DNA of 64,000 nt from assembly GCF_003583405.1 (NCBI RefSeq), contig NZ_QXEC01000009.1, positions 124,001 to 188,000 on the forward strand. Direction: 5' to 3'. Position 1 is the stretch's first letter, and each line of letters begins with the position of its first letter. Shown here piece after piece: positions 51,411 to 62,168 of this stretch. A model generated the notes under the pieces. It did no database searches. It saw nothing but the letters and a program-made list of their open reading frames with translations, and was not told the DNA's origin. The translations under genes were made by a program, and so were the position numbers. Source of the DNA: Micromonospora radicis (GTDB taxonomy: Bacteria > Actinomycetota > Actinomycetes > Mycobacteriales > Micromonosporaceae).

Positions 51411-52024
51411 CAGGAAGCCACCTCCGCCCGCGAGGCCAGCATGGCGGCCGGAGCGACGTCCTCCACCGGCAGGCCCCGACGCGCCGCGACGGCCTCGGGG
51501 GACTCGAGCCCCTTCAGCGCAGCCACGGTGGCGTGCACGATGTTGATCGGGTTCGACGACCCGAGGCTCTTGGAGAGCACGTCGTGGATGCCGGCGCACT
51601 CCAGCACGGCACGGACCGGACCACCGGCGATGACACCCGTACCGGCCGAGGCCGGCTTGAGCAGCACCACACCGGCGGCGTCCTCGCCCGTGATCGGGTG
51701 CGGGATCGAGGAGCCGATCCGGGGCACCTTGAAGAAGTGCTTCTTGGCCTCCTCGACACCCTTGGCGATCGCCGCGGGCACCTCCTTGGCCTTTCCGTAG
51801 CCCACGCCCACGGTGCCGTCGCCGTCGCCCACGATCACCAGGGCGGTGAAGCTGAAGCGACGACCACCCTTCACGACCTTGGCGACGCGGTTGATCGCGA
51901 CGACCCGCTCGAGGTGCGGGGTCTTCTCGGCGGGCGCGTTTCCGCGGCCGCCCTCACGGCGGTTGTCGCGGCGACCACCCTCGTTGCCACCGGACCCGCC
52001 GCCACGGCGCTGTTGACCTGGCAT
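51410..52024 (-). CDS. rpsE: 30S ribosomal protein S5
   Basis: A 204-residue S5, involved in decoding accuracy. A Gly/Arg-rich, disordered N-terminal extension (about 1-35) precedes the conserved core ([21 protein letters not shown], then [12 protein letters not shown] and [26 protein letters not shown] region). ATG 52024; the open frame upstream overlaps rplR. Confidence 0.97.
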   Translation of the reverse strand: MPGQQRRGGGSGGNEGGRRDNRREGGRGNAPAEKTPHLERVVAINRVAKVVKGGRRFSFTALVIVGDGDGTVGVGYGKAKEVPAAIAKGVEEAKKHFFKVPRIGSSIPHPITGEDAAGVVLLKPASAGTGVIAGGPVRAVLECAGIHDVLSKSLGSSNPINIVHATVAALKGLESPEAVAARRGLPVEDVAPAAMLASRAEVAS

Positions 52025-52058
52025 CAGCAGCCTTCCTTTTCTCTCGTGACGGGGATTG

Positions 52059-52448
52059 TCAGAACTCGAGCCCGGCTTCGCGGGCGGCGTCGGCAAGCGC
52101 GGCGACCCGCCCCGCGTACCGGTTGCCACCGCGGTCGAAGACGACCTTGGAGACGCCGGCGGCCTTGGCCCGCTCGGCGAGCAGCGCGCCGACCTTGCCG
52201 GCCAGGGCGCTCTTGTCGCCCTCCGTACCGCGCAGCGAGGCGTCCAGGGTCGAGGCCGACGCCAGGGTGTGGCCCTTGGTGTCGTCCACGATCTGGGCCA
52301 CGATGTGCCGCAGTGAACGGGTGACGACCAAACGCGGACGCTCGGCCGTACCGCTGACGTTCTTGCGGACCCGGAAGTGCCGACGCGCACGCCCGACGGC
52401 ACGCTTGGCGGCGACGCCGCGGCGGCGCTTGAGCAGCGTGGCGCTCAC
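52059..52448 (-). CDS. rplR: 50S ribosomal protein L18
   Basis: A 129-residue L18, a 5S rRNA-binding protein ([32 protein letters not shown]). ATG overlaps the rplF stop by 4 nt. Confidence 0.97.
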   Translation of the reverse strand: MSATLLKRRRGVAAKRAVGRARRHFRVRKNVSGTAERPRLVVTRSLRHIVAQIVDDTKGHTLASASTLDASLRGTEGDKSALAGKVGALLAERAKAAGVSKVVFDRGGNRYAGRVAALADAAREAGLEF

Positions 52449-52987
52449 TTCTTACCTGCCTTTCCGGCCTTGCGGCGGATTACCTCGCCCTGGTACTTCA
52501 CACCCTTGCCCTTGTAGGGCTCCGGCGGGCGGATCTTCCGGATGTTGGCGGCGACCTCACCGACCAGCTGCTTGTCGATGCCGGCCACGTGGAACAGCGT
52601 GGGCCGCTCCACCGTGAAGGTGATGCCCTCCGGAGCCGGAACCGTCACCGGGTGCGAGAACCCGAGCGCGAACTCCAGGTCCTTGCCCTTGGCGGTGACC
52701 CGGTAACCGGTGCCGGCGATCTCCAGGCTCTTGCGGTAGCCCTCGGTGACCCCGACGATCATGTTGGCGACCAGGGTACGGCTCAGGCCGTGCAGCTCCT
52801 TGGCCTTGCGCTCGTCGTTCGGGCGGTTGACGTTCAACTGCCCGTCCTCGGCCCGCTCGATGGTGATCGGCTCGGCCAGGGTGTGCGAGAGCTCGCCCTT
52901 GGGGCCCTTGACCTTGACGGTCTGGCCGTCGATCGTCACGTCGACGCCGGATGGCACCGGGATCGACTTACGTCCAATACGCGACAT
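52445..52987 (-). CDS. rplF: 50S ribosomal protein L6
   Basis: A 180-residue L6 ([31 protein letters not shown]-terminal [20 protein letters not shown]). ATG 52987 is the conserved start; 16 extra in-frame codons upstream are not conserved. Confidence 0.97.
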   Translation of the reverse strand: MSRIGRKSIPVPSGVDVTIDGQTVKVKGPKGELSHTLAEPITIERAEDGQLNVNRPNDERKAKELHGLSRTLVANMIVGVTEGYRKSLEIAGTGYRVTAKGKDLEFALGFSHPVTVPAPEGITFTVERPTLFHVAGIDKQLVGEVAANIRKIRPPEPYKGKGVKYQGEVIRRKAGKAGKK

Positions 52988-53003
52988 TTCTACCTGTCTC
53001 CCG

Positions 53004-53411
53004 TTACCAGACGAAGGCGAGGACTTCCCCGCCAACGCTCCGCTTGCGGGCCTGCCGGTCGGTGAGCAGCCCCTGGGACGTCGAAATGATCGCCACGCCC
53101 AGCCCGCCGAGCACCCGCGGGAGCCCGTCCGACTTGGCGTACACCCGCAGACCGGGCTTGGAGACGCGCTTGATGCCGGCCAGGCTCCGCTCCCGGTTCT
53201 GGCCGTACTTCAGCTCGACGACCAGTCGCTTGCCGACGGCGCCCTCCTCGGGCTCCTCGACTGCCCAGGTGGCGATGTAACCCTCGGTCTTGAGGACCTC
53301 GGCGATGTTCGCCTTGATCTTCGAGTAGGGCATCGTCACCCGGTCGTGGTACGCCTGGTTGGCGTTACGCAGACGCGTGAGCATGTCTGCGATCGGGTCG
53401 GTCATCGTCAT
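53004..53411 (-). CDS. rpsH: 30S ribosomal protein S8
   Basis: A 135-residue S8 ([20 protein letters not shown]; ends [11 protein letters not shown]). It binds the central domain of 16S rRNA and in E. coli represses the spc operon. Confidence 0.97.
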   Translation of the reverse strand: MTMTDPIADMLTRLRNANQAYHDRVTMPYSKIKANIAEVLKTEGYIATWAVEEPEEGAVGKRLVVELKYGQNRERSLAGIKRVSKPGLRVYAKSDGLPRVLGGLGVAIISTSQGLLTDRQARKRSVGGEVLAFVW

Positions 53412-53507
53412 GAAAACTCGTCAACCTTTCTCGCCGGGGTTCCCGCGACTCGCGCAGGCCTACGGCGAAGAGACAGTCCAGCTATCGCGCGGAGCGCGGC
53501 CGGGCTA

Positions 53508-53693
53508 TTACCAGGAAGCCTTGGACACGCCGGGCAGCTCACCGCGGTGGGCCATCTCCCGGATGCACACCCGGCAGAGCCCGAACTTGCGGTAGACCGC
53601 CTTGGGACGCCCGCACCGCTGGCAGCGGGTGTACGCGCGAACCGAGAACTTCGGCTTCGCGGCCGCCTTGAGGATCAGCGCCTTCTTGGCCAT
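53508..53693 (-). CDS. rpsZ: 30S ribosomal protein S14, type Z (zinc)
   Basis: A 61-residue S14 with zinc ligands Cys24, Cys27, Cys40 and Cys43 (CQRC...CRVC). This short zinc form is standard in the spc operon of actinobacteria; a zinc-free paralogue is often kept elsewhere under Zur control. Confidence 0.97.
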   Translation of the reverse strand: MAKKALILKAAAKPKFSVRAYTRCQRCGRPKAVYRKFGLCRVCIREMAHRGELPGVSKASW

Positions 53694-53694
53694 C

Positions 53695-54264
53695 TCAGTT
53701 CTCCTTGAACGGGAAGCCCAGGAGCTTGAGCAGCGCCCGGCCCTCGTCGTCGGTCGTGGCGGTGGTGACCACCGTGATGTCCATGCCCCGCTGGCGATCG
53801 ATCTTGTCCTGGTCGATCTCGTGGAACACCGACTGCTCGGTCAGACCGAACGTGTAGTTGCCGTGCCCGTCGAGCTTGCGCCCGTCGAGGCCGCGGAAGT
53901 CACGGATACGCGGCAGCGCGATGGACAGCAGCCGGTCCAGGAACTCCCACATCCGGTCGCCGCGCAGGGTCACCTTCGCGCCGATCGGCATACCCTCACG
54001 CAGCTTGAACTGCGCGATGGACTTCGTCGCCCGCCGGACCTGCGGCTTCTGGCCGGTGATGGTGGCCAGGTCGCGGACCGCACCGTCGATGAGCTTGGCG
54101 TCCCGAGCGGCCTCGCCGACACCCATGTTCACGACGATCTTCACCAGCCGTGGCACCTGCATCGGGTTGCCGTAGTCGCCCTGCTCGCGCAGCTGAGCGA
54201 TGATCTCGTTGCGGTACCGCTCCTTGAGGCGCGGCATGGTCTTGGTTTCGGTAGCCGTGGTCAT
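53695..54264 (-). CDS. rplE: 50S ribosomal protein L5
   Basis: About 189 residues ([21 protein letters not shown]...). It binds 5S rRNA. Motifs [19 protein letters not shown] and [12 protein letters not shown] 54264 lies six bases after AAGGA and overlaps the rplX stop by one base; GTG one codon earlier is also possible. Confidence 0.96.
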   Translation of the reverse strand: MTTATETKTMPRLKERYRNEIIAQLREQGDYGNPMQVPRLVKIVVNMGVGEAARDAKLIDGAVRDLATITGQKPQVRRATKSIAQFKLREGMPIGAKVTLRGDRMWEFLDRLLSIALPRIRDFRGLDGRKLDGHGNYTFGLTEQSVFHEIDQDKIDRQRGMDITVVTTATTDDEGRALLKLLGFPFKEN

Positions 54265-54584
54265 CACAGGTCCTTACCGGTGCTACGCGCGATGCGGACC
54301 TTCTGGCCGTTTTCGTCGATGCGGTAACCGACGCGGGTCGGCTTGCCGTCGGAGTCCACGACCATCACGTTCGAGACGTGGATCGGGGCTTCCTGGGTGA
54401 CGATGCCACCGGTCTTGGCGCCACGCTGGGTGGTGCTGATGCGAGTGTGCTTCTTGACCCGGTTCACGCCCTCGACGAGGACCTTGTCCTGCCGCGGGTA
54501 GGCCGCGATGACCTTACCCTTGGCGCCCTTGTCCTTGCCGGCGATGACGACGACCGTGTCGCCCTTCTTGACCTTCACGGTCAC
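54264..54584 (-). CDS. rplX: 50S ribosomal protein L24
   Basis: A 106-residue L24 with KOW motif ([20 protein letters not shown], residues about 7-26). GTG start overlaps the rplN stop (GTGA). An assembly initiator of the 50S subunit. Confidence 0.96.
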
Positions 54585-54949
54585 AACACCTCCGGCGCGA
54601 GAGAGATGATCTTCATGAACCGCTTGTCCCGCAGCTCGCGGCCGACCGGGCCGAAGATGCGGGTACCCCGCGGGTCCCCACCGTCCTTGATGATGACGGC
54701 GGCGTTCTCGTCGAAGCGGATGTACGAACCGTCCGGCCGGCGGCGCTCCTTGGCGGTGCGGACGACGACCGCCTTGACGACGTCGCCCTTCTTCACACCG
54801 GCACCCGGGATCGCGTCCTTGACGGTGGCGACGATGACGTCGCCGATGCTCGCGTAGCGCCGACCGGAACCACCGAGAACCCGGATGCACAGGATCTCCC
54901 GGGCACCCGTGTTGTCGGCGACGCGCAGTCGCGACTCCTGCTGAATCAC
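54581..54949 (-). CDS. rplN: 50S ribosomal protein L14
   Basis: A 122-residue L14 ([54 protein letters not shown]), exact usual length. Confidence 0.98.
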
Positions 54950-54973
54950 GTCTATCTCCTATGTCTGCCGGTT

Positions 54974-54997
54974 CTCCGGCCGCCGGAGCGGCCGGAG
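54974..54997 (-). other. 10-bp hairpin between rpsQ and rplN
   Basis: CTCCGGCCGC (54974-54983), loop CGGA, GCGGCCGGAG (54988-54997). This is where the S10 and spc operons join; it may be a partial terminator or processing site. Confidence 0.45.
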
Positions 54998-55045
54998 CCT
55001 GGCGGAACCTGCGCCCGACCGATCTCGGCCGAGCTCGAGCCTTCG

Positions 55046-55324
55046 CTACTTGGCCTTCTCGAGGATCTCCACGAGCCGCCACCGCTTGGTGGCGGAAAGC
55101 GGCCGGGTCTCCATGATCAGGACGCGGTCGCCGATGCCGGCGGAGTTCTGCTCGTCGTGGACCTTGAGCTTGCTGGTCCGGCGCATGATCTTGCCGTACA
55201 GCGCGTGCTTGACCCGGTCCTCGACCTCGACCACGACGGTCTTGTCCATCTTGTCGCTGACCACGAGGCCCTCGCGGACCTTGCGGCGACCCCGCGGCTT
55301 GGTGGCGGTCGTGTTCTCGCTCAT
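55046..55324 (-). CDS. rpsQ: 30S ribosomal protein S17
   Basis: A 92-residue OB-fold S17 with a short N-terminal extension ([41 protein letters not shown]). ATG overlaps rpmC by 4 nt. Confidence 0.97.
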   Translation of the reverse strand: MSENTTATKPRGRRKVREGLVVSDKMDKTVVVEVEDRVKHALYGKIMRRTSKLKVHDEQNSAGIGDRVLIMETRPLSATKRWRLVEILEKAK

Positions 55325-55557
55325 GAAGCAGTCACCTCAGTCGGCGCGGCCGAGAGCCCCAGCTCACGCTCACGCATGATCGTGTAGATCCGGGCGATCT
55401 CCCGACGGATGACCTGCAGCCGCCGGTTGTTGTCCAGCTGCCCGGTTGCGGCCTGCACGCGGAGGTTGAACAGCTCCGCCTTGGCCTCACGCAGCTTCGT
55501 GACCAACTCCTCCTCGGAGAGCTCACGCAGCTCGGAGGCCTTAACGCCCGCTGCCAT
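55321..55557 (-). CDS. rpmC: 50S ribosomal protein L29
   Basis: A 78-residue coiled L29 ([25 protein letters not shown]), located at the exit-tunnel mouth. Overlaps rplP by one base and rpsQ by four. Confidence 0.97.
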   Translation of the reverse strand: MAAGVKASELRELSEEELVTKLREAKAELFNLRVQAATGQLDNNRRLQVIRREIARIYTIMRERELGLSAAPTEVTAS

Positions 55558-55982
55558 CAGGATTCACCCACTTCGCGCGTAACAATGCGGCACTTCATCG
55601 GGAGCTTGTGGATCGCGCGACGCATCGCCTCTCGCGCGATCTGCTCGTTGGGGAAGGACATCTCGAAGAGAACCCGCCCCGGCTTGACGTTGGCGACCCA
55701 CCACTCGGGCGAGCCCTTACCGGAACCCATCCGGGTTTCCGCCGGCTTCTTGGTGAGGGCCTGGTCCGGGAAGATGGTGATCCAGACCTTGCCGCCACGC
55801 TTGATGTGGCGGGTCATCGCGATACGTGCCGACTCGATCTGCCGGTTGGTCACGTACGCCGGCTCGAGAGCCTGGATCCCGAACTCGCCGAACACCACCC
55901 GGTTACCACCCTTGGACGCGCCGCTGCGGTCCGGGTGGTGCGGCTTGCGGAAGCCCTTCGGGGGCTTGCGCGGCATCAGCAT
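55557..55982 (-). CDS. rplP: 50S ribosomal protein L16
   Basis: A 141-residue L16 ([41 protein letters not shown]). It organises the A-site tRNA region. Confidence 0.97.
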
Positions 55983-55985
55983 CTG

Positions 55986-56840
55986 TCAGCCCTCCTGCTG
56001 CGTTTCTACCGCGGCGGCGACGGCGGACGTGTCCACCGGCTCACCGCTCGGCGTCTCGGCCTGCTGCGCGACGGTCGTCGCGGCGGCACGGCCGGCCTCG
56101 GTGCCACCGGAGGTCGTACCGGACGAACCGGAGCGACCACGGCGCGGCCGCTCGGGGCGGTCGCCGCGCTCCCGGCGCGGGCGCGACGGAGCCTCGGTCG
56201 GGGTCTCCCGACCCGGCACCGCGTCACCCTTGTAGATCCAGACCTTCACGCCGATCCGGCCGAAGGTGGTACGGGCCTCGAAGAAGCCGTACTCGATGTT
56301 GGCCCGCAGCGTGTGCAGCGGAACCCGACCCTCGCGGTAGAACTCCGTGCGACTCATCTCGGCGCCGCCGAGGCGACCCGAGACCTGCACCCGGATGCCC
56401 TTGCACATCGGGTTCTTCATCGCCGACTGCATCGCCTTGCGCATCGCCCGACGGAAGCTGACCCGGCTGGAGAGCTGCTCGGCGACGCCCTGGGCGACCA
56501 GCTGCGCGTCCGACTCGGGGTTCTTCACCTCGATGATGTTCAGCTGGACCTGCTTGCCGGTGAGCTTCTCCAGCTCGCCGCGGATCCGGTCGGCCTCCGC
56601 ACCCTTACGGCCGATGACGATGCCCGGCCGGGCGGTGTGGATGTCGACGCGGACCCGGTCGCGGGTGCGCTCGATGTCGACCTTGGAAATGCCGGCGCGC
56701 TCCAGGCCCTTGGACATCATCCGGCGGATCTTGACGTCCTCGCCGATGTAGTCCTTGTAGAGCTTGTCCGCGAACCAGCGGGACTTCCAGTCGGTCGAGA
56801 TGCCGAGCCGGAACCCGTGCGGGTGAACCTTCTGACCCAT
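55986..56840 (-). CDS. rpsC: 30S ribosomal protein S3 with long C-terminal tail
   Basis: A 284-residue S3 at the mRNA entry channel. KH domain with [17 protein letters not shown] (about 62-78) and C-terminal domain ([24 protein letters not shown] region). Residues from about 220 onward form an Arg/Pro- then Ala/Thr/Glu-rich tail that E. coli S3 lacks. ATG 56840 overlaps the rplV stop by one base; a longer frame exists inside rplV. Confidence 0.97.
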   Translation of the reverse strand: MGQKVHPHGFRLGISTDWKSRWFADKLYKDYIGEDVKIRRMMSKGLERAGISKVDIERTRDRVRVDIHTARPGIVIGRKGAEADRIRGELEKLTGKQVQLNIIEVKNPESDAQLVAQGVAEQLSSRVSFRRAMRKAMQSAMKNPMCKGIRVQVSGRLGGAEMSRTEFYREGRVPLHTLRANIEYGFFEARTTFGRIGVKVWIYKGDAVPGRETPTEAPSRPRRERGDRPERPRRGRSGSSGTTSGGTEAGRAAATTVAQQAETPSGEPVDTSAVAAAVETQQEG

Positions 56841-57295
56841 TACTCGGCGCCCTCCGTGCTGCTCTGCGTCTCGGCCGGTGCGGTCTGCTCCGCCGGGGCC
56901 GCCTTCTTCGCCGACTTCTTCGGCGCGGCTGGCGCCACCGCCTCGACCGCCACGGTGATGTGGCACGTGCGCTTACGGATCCGGTACGCCCGGCCCTGCG
57001 CCCGCGGCTGGAACCGCTTCATGGTCGGGCCCTCGTCCACGTACGCCTCGCTGACGAGCAGCGCGTCGGGGTCCAGCCGCTCGTTGTTCTCCGCGTTGGC
57101 GATCGCGCTCGCGAGCACCTTGTACACCTGCTCGCTCGCAGCCTGCGGCGCGAACTGCAGCACCGTGAGCGCCTCCTTCGCGGGCAGGCCGCGGACGAGG
57201 TTGACCACCCGGCGCGCCTTCATCGGCGAGATGCGCACGTGTCGCGCAATCGCCCGCGCGCCCGGAAGCACCGGAGCGTCGCCCTTTCCTGGCAT
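56840..57295 (-). CDS. rplV: 50S ribosomal protein L22 with Ala/Pro/Lys tail
   Basis: A 151-residue L22 lining the exit tunnel ([38 protein letters not shown]). The C-terminal ~38 residues ([17 protein letters not shown]...) extend beyond the E. coli length. Confidence 0.97.
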   Translation of the reverse strand: MPGKGDAPVLPGARAIARHVRISPMKARRVVNLVRGLPAKEALTVLQFAPQAASEQVYKVLASAIANAENNERLDPDALLVSEAYVDEGPTMKRFQPRAQGRAYRIRKRTCHITVAVEAVAPAAPKKSAKKAAPAEQTAPAETQSSTEGAE

Positions 57296-57335
57296 CGCTG
57301 TAACCCCTTGATCCTCTATCCGTATGCCCGCGGCG

Positions 57336-57617
57336 TCAGCGCCGGCGGCTCTTCCGGTCGTCCTTCTCGTGACCCTTGAACGTGCGGGTCAGCGCGAACT
57401 CGCCGAGCTTGTGCCCGACCATCGCCTCGGTCACGAACACCGGGACGTGCTTGCGTCCGTCGTGCACCGCGATCGTGTGCCCGAGCATGTCCGGGATGAT
57501 CGTCGAGCGCCGCGACCAGGTCTTGATGACGTTCTTCGAGCCCTTCTCGTTCTGCGTCTCCACCTTCTTGAGCAGGTGGTCGTCGATGAACGGGCCCTTC
57601 TTCAGGCTGCGAGGCAT
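57336..57617 (-). CDS. rpsS: 30S ribosomal protein S19
   Basis: A 93-residue S19 ([52 protein letters not shown]). Confidence 0.98.
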   Translation of the reverse strand: MPRSLKKGPFIDDHLLKKVETQNEKGSKNVIKTWSRRSTIIPDMLGHTIAVHDGRKHVPVFVTEAMVGHKLGEFALTRTFKGHEKDDRKSRRR

Positions 57618-57629
57618 GTCTTATCTCCC

Positions 57630-58469
57630 TCAGCCGCGCTTACGCGTGGCGTAGCGGCGGCGGACGATCAGCCGGTCACTCGGCTGGCCCTTACGACGGG
57701 TGCGGCCCTCGGGCTTACCCTGCGGGTTGACCGGGTGGCGACCACCGGAGGTCTTACCCTCACCACCACCGTGCGGGTGGTCGACCGGGTTCATGGCGAC
57801 ACCACGAACGGTCGGGCGCTTGCCCTTCCACCGCATCCGGCCGGCCTTGCCCCAGTTAATGTTTGACTGGTCGGCGTTGCCGATCTCGCCGATGCTGGCG
57901 CGGCAGCGGACGTCCACCCGCCGGATCTCGCCCGACGGCATCCGCAGGGTCGCGTACACGCCCTCCCGGCCGAGTAGCTGGATCCCGACACCGGCCGAAC
58001 GGGCCAGCTTGGCACCGCCACCCGGACGCAGCTCCACGTTGTGGATCGTGGTACCGACCGGGATGTTGCGCAGCGGCAGGTTGTTGCCCGGCTTGATGTC
58101 GGCGCCCGGCCCCGACTCGACGGCGTCGCCCTGCTTCAGGTCCTTCGGCGCGATGATGTACCGCTTCTCGCCGTCGGCGTAGTGCAGCAGCGCGATCCGC
58201 GCGGTGCGGTTCGGGTCGTACTCGATGTGCGCGACCTTGGCCGGCACGCCGTCCTTGTCGACCCGCTTGAAGTCGATGATCCGGTACTGACGCTTGTGGC
58301 CACCACCCTGGTGCCGGGCGGTGATCCGCCCGTGGGCGTTCCGGCCACCCTTCTTCGGCAGCGGAGCCAGCAGCGACTTCTCGGGCGTCGACCGGGTGAT
58401 CTCGGCGAAGTCGGCGACGCTCGAGCCACGCCGGCCCGGCGTCGTCGGCTTGTACTTACGAATAGCCAT
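57630..58469 (-). CDS. rplB: 50S ribosomal protein L2
   Basis: A 279-residue L2 near the peptidyl-transferase centre. Motifs [17 protein letters not shown], the conserved [20 protein letters not shown] loop with the key histidine, and a basic C-terminus. Confidence 0.98.
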   Translation of the reverse strand: MAIRKYKPTTPGRRGSSVADFAEITRSTPEKSLLAPLPKKGGRNAHGRITARHQGGGHKRQYRIIDFKRVDKDGVPAKVAHIEYDPNRTARIALLHYADGEKRYIIAPKDLKQGDAVESGPGADIKPGNNLPLRNIPVGTTIHNVELRPGGGAKLARSAGVGIQLLGREGVYATLRMPSGEIRRVDVRCRASIGEIGNADQSNINWGKAGRMRWKGKRPTVRGVAMNPVDHPHGGGEGKTSGGRHPVNPQGKPEGRTRRKGQPSDRLIVRRRYATRKRG

Positions 58470-58481
58470 TGTCTACACCCC

Positions 58482-58784
58482 TCAGCTGACCGGGCCGCCG
58501 AAGGCCTCGATGCGGTCGCCCTCAGCCAGCTTCACCATCGCGCGCTTGGTGTCCTTGCGCTTGCCGAACCCGGTACGGGTCCGCTTGCGCTTACCCTCGC
58601 GGTTGAGCGTGTTGACCGTCAGGACGCGGACGTTGAAGATCTGCTCGATGGCGATCTTGATCGCGGTCTTGTTCGCGTCCGGGTGCACCAGGAAGGTGTA
58701 CCAGTTGCGGTTCAGCTCGCTGTAGCTCTTCTCCGAGACGACCGGCGCCACGATGATGTCGCGCGGGTCGGCGATCGTGCTCAC
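58482..58784 (-). CDS. rplW: 50S ribosomal protein L23
   Basis: A 100-residue L23 ([39 protein letters not shown]), the docking site for trigger factor and SRP. Overlaps rplD by 4 nt. Confidence 0.97.
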   Translation of the reverse strand: MSTIADPRDIIVAPVVSEKSYSELNRNWYTFLVHPDANKTAIKIAIEQIFNVRVLTVNTLNREGKRKRTRTGFGKRKDTKRAMVKLAEGDRIEAFGGPVS

Positions 58785-59431
58785 TTGCCACCCTCCTCGG
58801 TGGTCTCGGCGGGAACGCCCAGGAACTCGTCCAGGGCCTCCTTGGTGAAGACCACGTCGTCGGCCACCAGCACGTCGTACGTGTTCAGCTGGCCGGCCTC
58901 GATCAGGTGCACCCGCGGCTCGTTGCGCAGCGACACCCAGTTCAGCTCGTCGGTGCTGCTCAGCACGACCAGTACCCGACGGGCCTCGGTCAGCTTGGCG
59001 AGCGTGGCCAGCGCGGCCTTGGTCGACGGCTTCTCGCCCGAGACGAACGCCTCGACGACGTGCACCTGCCCGGCGCGGGCCCGGTCCGACAGGGCGCCAC
59101 GCAGCGCGGCGGCCTTCATCTTCTTCGGGGTGCGCTGGCTGTAGTCGCGCGGCACCGGGCCGTGCACCACGCCACCGCCGGCGAACTGCGGCGCGCGGAT
59201 CGAGCCCTGCCGGGCCCGGCCGGTGCCCTTCTGCTTGTAGGGCTTCTTGCCGCCGCCGGCGACCTCGCCCCGGGTCTTGGTCTTGTGGGTGCCCTGCCGC
59301 GCCGCGGCCAGCTGCGCCACCACGACCTGGTGCATCAGCGGCAGGTTGGCCTGCACGTCGAAGATGTCACCGGGCAGCTCGACCGAGCCGGTCTTGGTGC
59401 CTTCGGAGTTCAGGACGTCAACGGTGCTCAC
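58781..59431 (-). CDS. rplD: 50S ribosomal protein L4
   Basis: A 216-residue L4 with the tunnel loop ([20 protein letters not shown], about 65-84). In E. coli it also represses the S10 operon; not shown here. Overlaps rplC by 4 nt. Confidence 0.97.
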   Translation of the reverse strand: MSTVDVLNSEGTKTGSVELPGDIFDVQANLPLMHQVVVAQLAAARQGTHKTKTRGEVAGGGKKPYKQKGTGRARQGSIRAPQFAGGGVVHGPVPRDYSQRTPKKMKAAALRGALSDRARAGQVHVVEAFVSGEKPSTKAALATLAKLTEARRVLVVLSSTDELNWVSLRNEPRVHLIEAGQLNTYDVLVADDVVFTKEALDEFLGVPAETTEEGGK

Positions 59432-60093
59432 TTGGCCACACCGCCCTTCTTCGCCTTGGCCTTGGCCGCGGTGCGGACCAAGACCAGCGCGCCCTTGGGG
59501 CCGGGAATGGCGCCACGGACGAGCAGGAGGTTGTTCTCGGTGTCGACCGCCTGGACGGTCAGGTTCTGCACGGTGTAGCGCACGCCGCCCATGCGGCCGG
59601 CCATCCGGGTGCCCTTGAAGACGCGACCCGGGGTGGCGCAGGCCCCGATGGAGCCCGGCGAGCGGTGCTTGCGCTCGACACCGTGGCTGGCGCGCAGACC
59701 GTGGAAGCCGTGCCGCTTCATCGGGCCGGCGTAGCCCTTGCCCTTGGTCTTGCCGGTGACGTCGATCGAGACGCCGACCGGGAACTCCTCGACCGTGACC
59801 TCCTGGCCGAGCGAGTAGTCCGCGGCGTCGGCGGTGCGCAGCTCGACGATGTGCCGGCGCGGCGCCACGTCAGCCTTGGCGTAGTGCCCGCGCAGCGGCT
59901 TCTTGGCCTTACGCGGGTCGATCGTGCCGTACGCCAGCTGGACCGCGGAGTAACCGTCCTTGTCGGCGTCACGAACCTGGGTGATGACGCAGGGGCCGGC
60001 CTGAACCACGGTCACCGGGACAACCTTGTTGTTGTCCCAGACCTGGGTCATGCCGAGCTTTGCGCCCAGGATCCCCTTAACTTGCCTGTCCAT
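59428..60093 (-). CDS. rplC: 50S ribosomal protein L3
   Basis: A 221-residue L3 ([42 protein letters not shown]). An early 50S assembly protein. Confidence 0.98.
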   Translation of the reverse strand: MDRQVKGILGAKLGMTQVWDNNKVVPVTVVQAGPCVITQVRDADKDGYSAVQLAYGTIDPRKAKKPLRGHYAKADVAPRRHIVELRTADAADYSLGQEVTVEEFPVGVSIDVTGKTKGKGYAGPMKRHGFHGLRASHGVERKHRSPGSIGACATPGRVFKGTRMAGRMGGVRYTVQNLTVQAVDTENNLLLVRGAIPGPKGALVLVRTAAKAKAKKGGVAK

Positions 60094-60104
60094 GTGTCCG
60101 GTCC

Positions 60105-60413
60105 CTACAGCTTGATCTCGATGTCGACGCCAGCCGGCAGGTCGAGGCGCATGAGCGAGTCGACCGTCTTCGGGGTCGGGTCGATGATGTCGATCAGCCG
60201 CTTGTGCGTACGCATCTCGAAGTGCTCGCGCGAGTCCTTGTACTTGTGCGGCGAGCGGATGACGCAGAAACGGTTGATCTCCGTGGGCAGCGGCACCGGG
60301 CCCGCGACCTGCGCCCCGGTACGCGTCACCGTCTCGACGATCTTCCGAGCCGAGGAGTCGACGACCTCGTGGTCATAGGCCTTGAGCCGGATGCGGATCT
60401 TCTGTCCCGCCAT
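60105..60413 (-). CDS. rpsJ: 30S ribosomal protein S10
   Basis: A 102-residue S10 ([50 protein letters not shown] region). First gene of the S10 operon, with a leader of about 300 nt. In other bacteria it also partners NusB in antitermination. Confidence 0.98.
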
Positions 60414-60762
60414 GGTGGCTTCTGTTCCTTCTCTCGATGCCGCTGTGTTGCGGGTGCCTGTACCGGCTGGCACAGACCCTCTTCGCCCACCCCCGCGGTC
60501 GGGCGTGTCGCGCCCTTGGGCCAGGCTCCGCCCCGAGCATCCGGAGCGATCCTGACCGCGGTGGGTCAAGGCGCCGATCGCGCTACCGCGACCTGAACGC
60601 CGCGCGAGGGTGGTTGACGGACGGGCCGCCAACCACCCCACGCCCGACTGCTCTGCCTACCCGGAGGTTCAGCGCGAGCCGAACACGGGCGGCGAACTGT
60701 CGTTACGCAACCTGACTAGTATGCCGCACGACCGGCGGCGGGTCTAATCGGGGTTACCCAGC
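60414..60762 (-). other. tuf-rpsJ spacer: S10 operon leader region
   Basis: A 349-bp gap without a gene. It holds the promoter at 60718-60746 and, on the predicted leader RNA, a hairpin GGGTGGTTG (60608-60616) / CAACCACCC (60630-60638) with a 13-nt loop, plus other GC-rich stretches around 60480-60560. A leader this long suggests regulation, but no known motif is recognised. Confidence 0.5.
60718..60746 (-). promoter_or_regulatory. Promoter of the S10 operon
   Basis: Minus strand TAGACC (60746-60741), 17-nt spacer, CATACT (60723-60718), with start near 60711, about 300 nt before rpsJ. Matches the housekeeping sigma consensus moderately. Confidence 0.5.
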
Positions 60763-61956
60763 TCACTTGATGATCTTGGTGACGCGACCCGCGCCGACCG
60801 TACGGCCACCCTCCCGGATCGCGAACTTGAGGTTGTCCTCCATCGCGATGGGCTGGATGAGCTTCACGGTCATCGTGGTGTTGTCGCCAGGCATGACCAT
60901 CTCGGTGCCCTCGGGGAGGGTGACGACACCGGTGACGTCCGTGGTCCGGAAGTAGAACTGCGGACGGTAGTTCTGGAAGAACGGGGTGTGCCGGCCACCC
61001 TCCTCCTTGGAGAGGATGTAGACGGTCGCCTCGAACTCGGTGTGCGGGGTGCTGGTGCCCGGCTTGACGACCACCATGCCGCGCTCGACGTCCTCGCGCT
61101 TGATGCCCCGCAGCAGCAGACCGACGTTCTCACCCGCGCGGGCCTCGTCGAGCAGCTTGCGGAACATCTCGATGCCGGTGCAGACCGTCTTCTGCGACTT
61201 CTCGCGGATACCGACGATCTCCACCTCCTCGTTCGGCTTGAGGATGCCGCGCTCCGCGCGACCGGTGACGACCGTGCCACGACCGGTGATCGTGAAGACG
61301 TCCTCGATCGGCATCAGGAACGGCTTCTCGGTCTCGCGCTCCGGCTGCGGGATCGCGGTGTCGACCGCGTTCATCAGCTCCAGGAGCCGGCCGGTCCACT
61401 CCGGGTCACCCTCGAGGGCCTTGAGCGCCGAGACGCGCACGACCGGCAGGTCGTCGCCCGGGTACTCCTGGGCCGAGAGCAGCTCACGGACCTCGAGCTC
61501 GACGAGCTCCAGGAGCTCCTCGTCGTCGACCATGTCGCTCTTGTTCAGCGCCACGACGATGTACGGCACGCCGACCTGGCGGGCCAGCAGCACGTGCTCG
61601 CGGGTCTGCGGCATCGGGCCGTCGGTCGCGGCGACCACCAGGATCGCGCCGTCCATCTGGGCGGCACCGGTGATCATGTTCTTGATGTAGTCGGCGTGAC
61701 CGGGGCAGTCGACGTGCGCGTAGTGCCGCGCCTCGGTCTGGTACTCGACGTGCGCGATCGAGATCGTGATGCCCCGGGCCTTCTCCTCGGGCGCCTTGTC
61801 GATCTCGTCGAACGGCGTGTACGGGTTCAGGTCCGGGTACTGGTCGTGCAGGACCTTGGTGATGGCCGCCGTCAGCGTCGTCTTACCGTGGTCGATGTGA
61901 CCAATGGTGCCGATGTTGACGTGCGGCTTAGTCCGCTCGAACTTCGCCTTCGCCAC
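60763..61956 (-). CDS. tuf: Elongation factor Tu
   Basis: A 397-residue EF-Tu, exact usual length. GTP-binding motifs GHIDHGKT (19-26), DCPGHADY and NKSD; the effector region is [17 protein letters not shown] 61956 is preceded by AGGAGG at good spacing; the upstream open frame is not used. Follows fusA across a hairpin. Confidence 0.98.
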   Translation of the reverse strand: MAKAKFERTKPHVNIGTIGHIDHGKTTLTAAITKVLHDQYPDLNPYTPFDEIDKAPEEKARGITISIAHVEYQTEARHYAHVDCPGHADYIKNMITGAAQMDGAILVVAATDGPMPQTREHVLLARQVGVPYIVVALNKSDMVDDEELLELVELEVRELLSAQEYPGDDLPVVRVSALKALEGDPEWTGRLLELMNAVDTAIPQPERETEKPFLMPIEDVFTITGRGTVVTGRAERGILKPNEEVEIVGIREKSQKTVCTGIEMFRKLLDEARAGENVGLLLRGIKREDVERGMVVVKPGTSTPHTEFEATVYILSKEEGGRHTPFFQNYRPQFYFRTTDVTGVVTLPEGTEMVMPGDNTTMTVKLIQPIAMEDNLKFAIREGGRTVGAGRVTKIIK

Positions 61957-62108
61957 TGGTGTCCTCCTGTGGACTTCTTGGTTCGTTCGCCCCGGTGCGC
62001 CAGGTCGGCGCTTAGGACTCTGTCGACAGCCTTTCCGACCTGACGGCCGGAGAGCTTTGTGGGTTCTGCGGCGATGAAGCCTACAGGCCCGGAATTCACA
62101 CAATCCGA

Positions 62109-62151
62109 CCGAGGTGGTCACAGTCGGGGAATCCTCCCGCGACCACCTCGG
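62109..62151 (-). terminator. Hairpin between fusA and tuf
   Basis: CCGAGGTGGTC (62109-62119) and GACCACCTCGG (62141-62151) form a perfect 11-bp stem with a 21-nt loop, 18 nt past the fusA stop. It may attenuate read-through into tuf; tuf often has its own promoter in actinobacteria. Confidence 0.6.
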
Positions 62152-62168
62152 ACCAGCTCAGGTGAGCG

